This document shows, one piece after another, positions 1-6,573 of a stretch of 7,333 nt of DNA; positions within the stretch are counted from its first letter, which is position 1, and each line of letters opens with the position of its first letter. The notes under the pieces are model-generated. The model searched no databases. It worked only from the letters and a program-made list of their open reading frames with translations, and was not told where the DNA came from. Where the stretch lies: the NCBI GenBank assembly GCA_030692145.1, contig JAUYCU010000010.1:1-7333 (forward strand), in the 5' to 3' direction. The position numbers were made by a program, and so were the translations under genes. This stretch comes from a bacterium (GTDB taxonomy: Bacteria > Patescibacteriota > Minisyncoccia > RBG-13-40-8-A).

Positions 1-71
1 GTATTTTTCATCGGCACAGCAACCAATCTCAGTCCATTTTTAAATATAAACCTTTGGTATGGTTTATTCAT
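1..71 (-). CDS. M16-family zinc peptidase (insulinase/pitrilysin-like), N-terminal fragment
   Basis: Only the first 23 codons lie in the window; the gene continues past the left edge. The reading frame opens with ATG at 71-69 and gives MNKPYQRFIFKNGLRLVAVP followed by MKN. The NGLRLVAVPMKN stretch matches the strand that begins nearly all M16 peptidase N-terminal domains (typical pattern: NGLrvi.vpm..t). The zinc-binding HxxEH motif would lie about 40 residues further on, outside the window, so catalytic competence cannot be judged. The start overlaps the glyS stop by 8 nt (ATGAATAA), a sign of translational coupling. A GGAAG sequence lies about 9 nt upstream of the ATG inside glyS and could serve as a ribosome-binding site. 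In the family these enzymes degrade peptides or process proteins. The call rests on one short motif plus the tight gene arrangement; an unrelated short ORF is the alternative. Confidence 0.66.
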   Translation of the reverse strand, partial: MNKPYQRFIFKNGLRLVAVPMKN

Positions 72-1362
72 TTAATTTTTCTTCCAAGTATTCCTTTAGT
101 TCTTTGATTTTTATTCTTTCCTGCTTCATTGAATCTCTTTCTCGTACCGTAACATCGTCTTTTTCTAAACTATCGAAATCAATGGTAATACAAAAAGGAG
201 TCCCCGCTTCATCTTGGGCATAGTATCTTTTACCAATATTTCCTCTGTCATCCCAGACAACGGAAAATTGTTTTTTAAGTCCCAGATAAACACTTCTGGC
301 TTTTTCAATTAATTTCGGCTTATTGGCAAGCAAGGGAAAAACCGCAACTTTATAAGGAGCAATTTTGGGATTCAATTTTAGAACAATTCTTTCTTTTTCC
401 TCGGTATAGGCGTCAATCAACAAGAATAAAAACATTCTGTCGACGCCGCCTGAAGTTTCTACTATTTGCGGGATGAATTTTTCTTTTGTTTCCATGTCCG
501 TATAACTCAGGTCCTGACCGGAATATTGCTGATGCCGAGACAAATCCCAATCTCCTCGCCAATGGATTCCTTCGATTTCCTTAATTTCACAGGGCGATTT
601 TTCATACACAATATCAAAAGCTTTTTTGGCGTAATGAGCTAATTTTTCGTGCTTATAAAATCCCAGGTTTTTCGGGTTCGTAAATAAACCCCTATACCAT
701 TCCATTCTTTCTTTTTTCCAAAAATCGAACCATTTTTCCATTTCTTTAGGATGACAAAACCATTGCAAATCCCACTGCTCGAATTCTCTTTGCCTGAAGA
801 GAAAATTTCCCGGCGTGACTTCGTTTCTGAACGCTTTTCCTGTCTGGCAAACTCCAAATGGAATTTTCAGCCTTGTTGTATTTAAAATATTCTTGTAATT
901 GAGATAAATCGTCTGGCAGGCTTCGCCCCGCAGATAAGCATTCACTTTTTCACCCTCTATTACGCCGATTTGAACCGGCATCAAAATATTGAATTTTTTC
1001 GGCTCGGTCAATTCGCCTTGGCACTCGGGGCATTTCTTGCCCTCAATATCGTCCGCTTTGAATCTTTTGTGACATTTTTTGCATTCGGATAACGGGTCAA
1101 CAAAACTTTCGACGTGGCCACTTGCTTCCCAAACCTTAGGATTGGTAATAATCGCTCCGTCGATTCCAACAATATTTTCGTGTTCAATAGTCATCCACTT
1201 CCACCACAAATTCTTCAGGTTGTTTTTCATTTCCACTCCCAATGGACCAAAGTCATAAAAACCGCCGAAACCACCATAAATATCAGAACCGGGATAAATA
1301 AAACCTCGCCTCTTACACAAAGAAACGATTTTATCCATTAAATTTTGGCTATTTTCCGGCAT
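64..1362 (-). CDS. glyS: Glycine--tRNA ligase, alpha2 (single-chain) class II type
   Basis: Charges tRNA-Gly with glycine in the cytoplasm, using ATP. The 432-residue protein has the layout of the dimeric alpha2 enzyme (also called glyQS), not the separate GlyQ/GlyS subunits of many bacteria. The N-terminal signature YGGFGGFYDFGPLG is at 29-42. Motif 1 surrounds W56 to P90 with VWEASGHVESFVDP at its end. A zinc knuckle with C94, C97, C111 and C114 follows. Motif 2 is FRNEVTPGNFLFRQREFEQWD (split here at residues 178-198), with the ATP-contacting R179 and R192. Motif 3 is GGVDR at 305-309. The anticodon-binding domain covers about 335-432 and contains the family stretch IGKRYYAQDEAGTPFC. The start 5 nt after the previous stop codon is preferred; an ATG at codon 9 is possible but has no better ribosome-binding site. 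It overlaps the peptidase gene by 8 nt downstream. Length and motifs are complete, with no sign of damage. Confidence 0.97.
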   Translation of the reverse strand: MPENSQNLMDKIVSLCKRRGFIYPGSDIYGGFGGFYDFGPLGVEMKNNLKNLWWKWMTIEHENIVGIDGAIITNPKVWEASGHVESFVDPLSECKKCHKRFKADDIEGKKCPECQGELTEPKKFNILMPVQIGVIEGEKVNAYLRGEACQTIYLNYKNILNTTRLKIPFGVCQTGKAFRNEVTPGNFLFRQREFEQWDLQWFCHPKEMEKWFDFWKKERMEWYRGLFTNPKNLGFYKHEKLAHYAKKAFDIVYEKSPCEIKEIEGIHWRGDWDLSRHQQYSGQDLSYTDMETKEKFIPQIVETSGGVDRMFLFLLIDAYTEEKERIVLKLNPKIAPYKVAVFPLLANKPKLIEKARSVYLGLKKQFSVVWDDRGNIGKRYYAQDEAGTPFCITIDFDSLEKDDVTVRERDSMKQERIKIKELKEYLEEKLNE

Positions 1363-1367
1363 AATGA

Positions 1368-3218
1368 TTATTCCCGAACAATGCCTCCGGGATCTTTAGA
1401 ATCGTCGGGAGTATTGGTATTAACCTGGTTGGTATAATCCGTAAAGAGAATACCGGTAAACGAATCTTTCGCCTCAAGATAAGCCTCGTTTATTAAAATA
1501 GGTGCGGTTCCGATCTGATTTGTGGATGGCCTGATTCCGATTTGAAAAACAAGCTCATATGCGGGAAGAAGAAAACCCACACCCGCGGGTATTTTTTCAT
1601 CGAACTGCCAAACAATATCGTTTGTTCTTTCGTTGTAATAAACATTACTATTGGAAACTTTATTTATATACACATCTGACCAATATACTCCCTGAGGTAA
1701 AGTCGATCTGATTATGACATTTTCCAAGTCATTGGAACCATTAAGAATCTGCCAATGTACGGTAAAATTTGTTAATGCATCAACCCTGGGAGGCATTGGC
1801 CCGGAATTAATGATTCCCACGCTCGGTTCATAATAGTAAACCTTGGCCTTCAAATCAACCTCGCTGTTTACCTTACACGACAGGTCATTGGAAATTTTCA
1901 ATTCGGAAACGGCAAATTTTGCCGGTACGGTCTTGGTTCCGATTTCTGCCGAAACCTCGGCTTCGACATTTTTATCGTTATAATTATTCATCGGTACCGG
2001 TTTTTTTATGCTTATTGAAAAAGAAACGGTTCCGGACTGATTCGGCTCCAATAGTTTCAAGGCAGGAACATCCGCCCCGCTCCAGGTAATTATATTTTCC
2101 CTGCTGTCAAAAAAACCAATTCCCATCAATTGAATTCCCCTGAGATTAAAAATACTATCCTTGAAATAAGTTTTCAGAATTAATTCTCTTAACGGAACAT
2201 CGGTGTTGTTCTTAAAATCAATCCTGTATTTCAGAGACTGACCAGGATCAATTTTACAGTCTTCTCCCATGCCCTCCAGTACTAAATTTAACAATAGCGG
2301 CGAAGGAGAAACCAAGGTCAAATATTCCAACTGACTATACTGAATTAATTGTTCGTTCTCGATTTTTCCGATAACCACTTTAAGGGATTTACTTTCGCCC
2401 TCTTTTCCGTCTAAATTACCGATAAGATTAATGCTTCTTTTTTCTCCGGCTTTTAGAACGTCGACTTGCCAAAGATTATTTGTTTCTTTTTGTGGTACGG
2501 GTTCCGCGCTTTTGAATTTAAAGTCTTTATCGTAGGTTAATTCCAATCTCAAGTTATAAATATTTTCCTCGGTCTTGTTCTCGTATTCAATCAGGTAATT
2601 AGCTTCCTGTCCGGCAATGGATTTTTCCGGGCCCTCGATATTTATCGAAACCAAAACAGAATTAATTTCTATTCTTGAGGTCGTCGAGTTTTCGAAGCGC
2701 GAATTGATGTTTTGCGGCATGAATTCCAATTTAGCGACAATAGTTTTGCTATCACCCTTCTCACCGACGAGCCTAACTCTAAATTCTTCCGCTCCTTGTG
2801 ATTTTTTGGCAATCGAACCCAGACTTTTTCTTTCCTGATTAAGTTCTTTTCCATCAATGGAAAAAGTTCCCGACGGGTAATCAATGGTTAAATACACATC
2901 CTTCAATCCTACTCTGTTATCGTTAATGTAGTCGATTTTCACAACCACTTCTTCCCCCGAAGACACGGAACTCGGAATCCTGATATTGATTTTAATATTG
3001 TCCAGATTAAAAGAATTTTTACCCACAATGAAAGAAAACGTAGCTAATGCGGCCGCGATGACAAATATTACTATCAGTGTTTTGGGAAAATTTTTCTTGC
3101 TGAATAAATTAACCAAACCACGCATTTTTCTTTTTGGCGGTTTGGTCTGCGGTGAATCTGACCGGATGTTCATTTCTTTAATTTCGAAATTATTTTTTGG
3201 TGTGGTATTTTGATCCAT
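1368..3218 (-). CDS. Membrane-anchored protein with tandem beta-sandwich (DUF11/Ig-like) extracytoplasmic modules
   Basis: Function unknown. The chosen ATG at 3218 gives 616 residues; an in-frame ATG at 3248 would give 626 but lies inside recO and upstream of the promoter described at 3218-3253. Numbering here is from 3218. Residues 1-46 are polar and basic, ending KKNFPK. One membrane helix follows at about 47-66 (TLIVIFVIAAALATFSFIVG), so an N-in, C-out type II topology is predicted. The rest is about 550 residues of beta-rich sequence that appears to form four modules beginning near 72, 189, 305 and 470. Each opens with phrases such as SSGEEVVVKIDYIND, IAGQEANYLIEYENKT, DPGQSLKYRIDFKNNT and TNFTVHWQILNGSND, which resemble DUF11/CARDB-type surface repeats. 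There are only two cysteines (C321, C448), no catalytic motif, and an acidic, proline-containing tail. It is probably a cell-surface scaffold or adhesin-like protein. The surface location is inferred from topology; module boundaries are approximate. Confidence 0.85.
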   Translation of the reverse strand: MDQNTTPKNNFEIKEMNIRSDSPQTKPPKRKMRGLVNLFSKKNFPKTLIVIFVIAAALATFSFIVGKNSFNLDNIKINIRIPSSVSSGEEVVVKIDYINDNRVGLKDVYLTIDYPSGTFSIDGKELNQERKSLGSIAKKSQGAEEFRVRLVGEKGDSKTIVAKLEFMPQNINSRFENSTTSRIEINSVLVSINIEGPEKSIAGQEANYLIEYENKTEENIYNLRLELTYDKDFKFKSAEPVPQKETNNLWQVDVLKAGEKRSINLIGNLDGKEGESKSLKVVIGKIENEQLIQYSQLEYLTLVSPSPLLLNLVLEGMGEDCKIDPGQSLKYRIDFKNNTDVPLRELILKTYFKDSIFNLRGIQLMGIGFFDSRENIITWSGADVPALKLLEPNQSGTVSFSISIKKPVPMNNYNDKNVEAEVSAEIGTKTVPAKFAVSELKISNDLSCKVNSEVDLKAKVYYYEPSVGIINSGPMPPRVDALTNFTVHWQILNGSNDLENVIIRSTLPQGVYWSDVYINKVSNSNVYYNERTNDIVWQFDEKIPAGVGFLLPAYELVFQIGIRPSTNQIGTAPILINEAYLEAKDSFTGILFTDYTNQVNTNTPDDSKDPGGIVRE

Positions 3219-3253
3219 GCCCCTATTATACCATTTAATATATCTCATTTAAA
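3218..3253 (-). promoter_or_regulatory. Sigma-70-type promoter with extended -10, predicted leaderless start
   Basis: On the minus strand the -10 hexamer TATAAT (3230-3225) matches the consensus exactly and is preceded by TGG (3233-3231), giving an extended -10 element. A -35-like TTTAAA (3253-3248) lies 17 nt upstream and matches TTGACA at four of six positions. Transcription would start about 7 nt after the -10, on A3218, which is the first base of the surface-protein ATG. That implies an mRNA with no 5' leader. The promoter overlaps the recO stop codon. It would allow the surface protein, glyS and the peptidase to be expressed separately from the upstream synthetase genes. The start point is predicted, not measured. 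Confidence 0.6.
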
Positions 3254-3708
3254 TTTTTAATGTCTTGGGGACTGTAACCTAAAAGTTTAATCAAGTTTTT
3301 TTGGAAATCGGCAATTGCCGATTTCGTGGAAATTTTATCTTCTTCGATGCTTTTAAACATAAATAAGGCCAGTTTCCATATGTTCTCGTCTTTTTCTTCT
3401 CCAATAATCGCCTCGTCGATCAGTTCCGCCAGTTTTTGGGCAATTTTTATTTTTTCCGGGTTTTTTTTGGTTTTCAAAAATTGTTCCAAAATTACCGAAT
3501 CCTTCAAAATCAGAAAGTTTTTTCCCTCGACCAAAATCATCTGGGTATAAGTAATCGGCTCGATAGAATAACGCAATTTGCTTTCCAGTTTTTTAACCCC
3601 CTTGGCGGAAATATTGATTTTTCCCAACTTTTCACTGTATACGGTTAAAAGCCGATCCACCTCGTTGGAGTCGGCTGATTTTAAAATAATTGCTTTGGTT
3701 TTAATCAT
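3235..3708 (-). CDS. recO: Short RecO-like DNA repair protein (OB fold plus partial helical domain)
   Basis: RecO anneals single-stranded DNA and, with RecR, helps load RecA onto SSB-coated DNA at gaps. The 157-residue product starts with the typical MIKTKAIILKSADSNEVDRL, where RecO proteins have a strand, then a conserved acidic and arginine-containing turn, then an OB fold to about residue 77 (YSEKLGKINISAKGVKK at 24-40). A helical segment at about 84-148 ends in FQKNLIKLLGYSP, matching the FeLrLLelLGYaP stretch of full-length RecO. Usual RecO is about 240-255 residues and continues into a four-cysteine zinc finger and more helices. None of that is present here, and this protein has no cysteines. 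I saw no continuation in another frame after the stop, so it looks naturally short instead of frameshifted. The start lies 2 nt after the ileS stop (TAAGAATG). Confidence 0.87.
   Translation of the reverse strand: MIKTKAIILKSADSNEVDRLLTVYSEKLGKINISAKGVKKLESKLRYSIEPITYTQMILVEGKNFLILKDSVILEQFLKTKKNPEKIKIAQKLAELIDEAIIGEEKDENIWKLALFMFKSIEEDKISTKSAIADFQKNLIKLLGYSPQDIKNLNEIY
3304..3325. repeat. 22-bp perfect palindrome inside recO
   Basis: The left arm GAAATCGGCAA is followed directly by its exact reverse complement TTGCCGATTTC. It encodes residues in the TKSAIADF region of RecO near codons 128-135. In minus-strand RNA it would form a GC-containing hairpin with a minimal loop. The bases after it in the direction of transcription are CAAAAAAAC, not a U tract, so an intrinsic terminator is not supported. 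It could be a protein-binding site, an RNA structure, or chance constrained by the protein code. Confidence 0.6.
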
Positions 3709-3710
3709 TC

Positions 3711-6572
3711 TTACAATTTTTCGATGCTCAAGTTTTTCCCTTGGCCACCTTGAATCGATTTGTCCGGAGAAAAAATAATATCTTTGGCAATTACCTGTTT
3801 TTTAATCTGTTTTTTATTTTTTCTTACGATTTTCTCCGTGTTTTGATCACCAAAATAGACCTTGATTTTGTCTTTTGGTGTTAAACCCGATTCTTTTCTT
3901 AGTGCCTGAACTTGACGCACAAACTCCCTGACCGTCCCTTCTTCTCGTAACTCTTCAGTCATCACGGTATTTAAAATTGCGCCTTCTTTTAATTTTATAT
4001 CGAAAGCAATGTCCTTTACATTGATTTCGTCCTTAATTAATTCAACCAATTGTTTTTCCAGCCTGTAACGAGGGATTTTCAGTTCCAAAAGCGGTTGCCT
4101 AACTTTTATTCCCGCTTCCACTCTTTTTTGCAGGGCGTGGCTGCAAATCCGCCTCACTAAATCCATTTTTTCTTCAAGTTTTTTATTGATCAGTTTTTTA
4201 TTGACTTTCGGCCAGTCTTCAAGATGGACGGATTGCTTACCACCCTTCAATTCACGATACAGAAAATCGGCCATAAAAGGCATTACCGGAGCAATAACTT
4301 TCGACAGCTCCAATAACACATAAGATAAGGTTTGTATGGCATTTTTCTTGTCGCTTTTTTTGTTGCTTTTAATTCTTCCTCTTGAGCGCCGCAAATACCA
4401 GGTGGATAAATCATTGACAAAATTCTCGACTGGCCGGGTTGCCAGATTAATGTCGTATTTTTCGTATCCTTCGGTTATTTCTTGTTTCAGATTTTCAACT
4501 TTGGAAATAATCCATTTATCGAGAATGTTTCTGCTTTTTGAAGATGATTTAATGCTCTTCGCCTCGTATAATTTATAAAAAGAAAAAATATTAAGAATCA
4601 GCATCAAGACCTTCTTAACTATCTCGTCAATGGCTTTTTCGGAAAAACACAAATCCTCCGCCTTCATCACTGGCGAAGTGGCGAAATAATAACGCACCGC
4701 ATCGGCTCCGTATTTTTCGAAAACACTCATCGGATCAGGATAATTATTCAAGTGTTTTGACATTTTCTTGCCATCTTCTGCCAAAACCATTCCATTAACA
4801 ATCACATTTTTGAACGCTTCGCTGTTTTTAAGCGCGGTAGCCAAAACATGCAGGTAATAAAACCATGCCCGGGTTTGATCCGCGCCCTCAGCAATAAATT
4901 TTGCCGGAAAATTTTTCTCGAATTTCGCCTTATTCTCAAAAGGATAATGCATTTGACCATAAGGCATCGAGCCCGACTCGAACCAGCAATCCAGCACATC
5001 GGAAACCCGCTTCATTGTTCCACCACATTCACAATTAAAGGTTATTTTATCCACAAAATGCTTATGTAGATCGGTTATTTTTTGATTACTGAGTTTTTCC
5101 AATTCTTTAATCGAGCCGATTACTTTCTTTTTGCCACATTTGTCGCAAACCCAAATCGGAATTACCGAACCCCAAAATCTTTGACGTGAAATAGACCAAT
5201 CCCGAGCACCCTCGAGCCAGTTACCAAACCTTCCTTCTTTGATGTGTGCGGGAACCCAATTGATATTTTTTGCGGTTTTGAGTAACTTGCTCTTGATTTC
5301 CGTGATTTTAACGAACAAAGAAGAAGTGGCATAATTCAAAAGCGGAGAATCGCAACGATAACAATAAGGATAGGAATGCACGAATTTTTCGTTTTTGAAA
5401 ATCAAATTCTTTTTTGTCAAAAATTCCACGATTTTCGCGTCGGTCGATTGCGGGTTGTCTTTGGATTTAACCTCCATGCCCCTAAAATCGACAACTTCGT
5501 CAATAATTTGACCATTCATTTTAACGTGCTGAATCAACGGCAGTTTTTTTTCTTTCCCAAGATTCATATCGTCTTCCCCGAATGCCGGAGCAATATGTAC
5601 CACGCCCGTACCGTCTTCAATAATGACAAATTTGGCTAATTGAATAGTGTAAAGATTTTCTTTGTTTTTTAAATCGGCGTTCAAAAAATAATCGAAAAGA
5701 GGTTTATATTTTTTTCCTTCCAATGTTTTGGCGTTAACCTCCTCGATTATTTTATAATCCTTCCCTTCGAAAATTTTATCGACATTATTTTTCACCAAAA
5801 TGTAGTTTTCGCTTCCCGATTGCACTTTAATATAGTGTAAATTTTCTCCCATTGCCAGAGCGACATTTCCGGGAAGGGTCCAGGGCGTAGTTGTCCAAGC
5901 CAAGATAAAGGTTTTTGGCTCGTCTTGTAATTCGAATTTGGCGATTACCGAAATGTCGGTCGTGTCTTCATATTCCTGGCTAACTTCATGCTGCGATAAA
6001 GTTGTCTCGCATCTAGGACAAATATGCATTGATTTGTATCCTTCATAAATCAATCCTTTATCCCATAATTGTTTAAAAACCCACCAAACACTTTCCATGA
6101 AGCTCGGGTCCATGGTTTTATAATCGTTATCCATATCCACCCATCTGCCCATTCTTTCTATTACTTTTCTCCACTCCTCTGCATACATCAATACCTTACT
6201 TCTGCAGGTCTCGTTAAAACAATCTATCCCGATTTTTTCAATATCTTTTTTGTGTTTTAATCCCAATTCTTCTTCCACAATATTCTCCATGGGAAGACCG
6301 TGACAATCCCAGCCCCATTTTCTTTCAACGCGATAACCACGCATGGTCCAATAACGCGGAACCATATCTTTCATTAAACTGGCAACAAGATTACCGTAAT
6401 GCGGGGTACCGGTAGCGAATGGCGGTCCGTCATAAAATACAAAATCTCCCTTTGGTGATTTTTTCCTCAAAGATTTTTCGAAAATTTTGTTCTTTTTCCA
6501 GAATTCCAGTATTTGTTTTTCCCTCCGGGCCATCGAACCCTCTGGGCCGGAGGCTATTTCCGGTATACTCAT
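3711..6572 (-). CDS. ileS: Isoleucine--tRNA ligase, type 2 (eukaryote-like) with editing domain
   Basis: Class I synthetase that charges tRNA-Ile and clears misactivated valine. The 953-residue chain starts with REKQILEFWKKNKIFEKS (17-34) and FYDGPPFATG (46-55). The HIGH motif reads HYGN (58-61), with Asn at the last position. The WGWDCHGLPMEN stretch (86-97) is typical of IleRS. CxxC pairs lie at C185/C188 and C404/C407. The editing (CP1) domain spans about 205-400, with the threonine-rich TTTPWTLPGN (227-236) and GTGVVHIAPAFGEDD (321-335), in which H326 and D335 match the editing-site His and Asp of the family. RDWSISRQRFWG is at 457-468, DQTRAWFYYLHV at 565-576, and the KMSKS loop reads KMSKH (603-607). 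The anticodon-binding domain is about 680-840. Type 2 assignment rests on DQTRAWFYYLHV, on KMSKHLNNYPDP and on the lack of the C-terminal CxxCW zinc motif of type 1. It starts 1 nt after the phosphatase stop; a second ATG at codon 14 is discussed separately. Confidence 0.97.
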   Translation of the reverse strand: MSIPEIASGPEGSMARREKQILEFWKKNKIFEKSLRKKSPKGDFVFYDGPPFATGTPHYGNLVASLMKDMVPRYWTMRGYRVERKWGWDCHGLPMENIVEEELGLKHKKDIEKIGIDCFNETCRSKVLMYAEEWRKVIERMGRWVDMDNDYKTMDPSFMESVWWVFKQLWDKGLIYEGYKSMHICPRCETTLSQHEVSQEYEDTTDISVIAKFELQDEPKTFILAWTTTPWTLPGNVALAMGENLHYIKVQSGSENYILVKNNVDKIFEGKDYKIIEEVNAKTLEGKKYKPLFDYFLNADLKNKENLYTIQLAKFVIIEDGTGVVHIAPAFGEDDMNLGKEKKLPLIQHVKMNGQIIDEVVDFRGMEVKSKDNPQSTDAKIVEFLTKKNLIFKNEKFVHSYPYCYRCDSPLLNYATSSLFVKITEIKSKLLKTAKNINWVPAHIKEGRFGNWLEGARDWSISRQRFWGSVIPIWVCDKCGKKKVIGSIKELEKLSNQKITDLHKHFVDKITFNCECGGTMKRVSDVLDCWFESGSMPYGQMHYPFENKAKFEKNFPAKFIAEGADQTRAWFYYLHVLATALKNSEAFKNVIVNGMVLAEDGKKMSKHLNNYPDPMSVFEKYGADAVRYYFATSPVMKAEDLCFSEKAIDEIVKKVLMLILNIFSFYKLYEAKSIKSSSKSRNILDKWIISKVENLKQEITEGYEKYDINLATRPVENFVNDLSTWYLRRSRGRIKSNKKSDKKNAIQTLSYVLLELSKVIAPVMPFMADFLYRELKGGKQSVHLEDWPKVNKKLINKKLEEKMDLVRRICSHALQKRVEAGIKVRQPLLELKIPRYRLEKQLVELIKDEINVKDIAFDIKLKEGAILNTVMTEELREEGTVREFVRQVQALRKESGLTPKDKIKVYFGDQNTEKIVRKNKKQIKKQVIAKDIIFSPDKSIQGGQGKNLSIEKL
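3721..3758. other. Inverted repeat at the ileS 3' end, upstream of recO
   Basis: On the plus strand TCGATGCTCAAG (3721-3732) pairs with CTTGAATCGA (3749-3758): ten base pairs with a 2-nt bulge and a 16-nt loop. In minus-strand mRNA the hairpin would end about 12 nt before the recO ATG, over the last ileS codons. It is followed by AAAAATTG and not a U tract, so it is not a terminator. It could hide or shape the recO ribosome-entry region or mark an RNA-processing site. Chance is quite possible. Confidence 0.35.
6538..6543 (-). promoter_or_regulatory. Shine-Dalgarno-like site before an internal ATG of ileS
   Basis: AGAGGG on the minus strand lies 4 nt before an in-frame ATG at 6533 (codon 14, MARREKQILEFW). 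The annotated ATG at 6572 has no such site and is preceded by AT-rich sequence. Use of codon 14 would give a 940-residue IleRS and a gap of about 40 nt after the phosphatase. The annotated start is kept because it is tightly linked to the previous stop and because IleRS proteins usually carry several residues before this helix. The matter is open. Confidence 0.35.
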
Positions 6573-6573
6573 G

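Noticed and set aside
1..63. Terminator or non-coding tail after glyS
   Set aside because: No stem-loop with a U tract; the stretch is better explained as the start of the peptidase gene.
1363..1380. A separate promoter (AATAAT) just before glyS
   Set aside because: Weak hexamer only 4 nt from the ATG, with no convincing -35; co-transcription with the surface protein explains expression.
1580..1589. 10-bp palindrome ACCCGCGGGT in the surface-protein gene
   Set aside because: Short enough to be chance in 7 kb and lacks any associated regulatory context.
3216..3237. Frameshifted remainder of a full-length RecO after its stop codon
   Set aside because: No Cys-rich zinc-finger coding sequence is visible in any minus-strand frame beyond the stop; the next gene starts at once.
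3246..3248. ATG at 3248 as the start of the surface protein
   Set aside because: It lies upstream of the strong -10 element, inside recO, without a ribosome-binding site, and adds only ten residues encoded by promoter sequence; kept as an alternative, not the main call.
3304..3330. Intrinsic terminator at the recO palindrome
   Set aside because: No U tract follows on either strand in the direction of transcription; the T-run lies on the wrong side.
3436..3778. Overlapping open frames on the plus strand opposite recO and the end of ileS
   Set aside because: Low-complexity, Phe/Ser-rich translations with no family motif; they are antisense shadows of Lys/Glu-rich genes on the minus strand.
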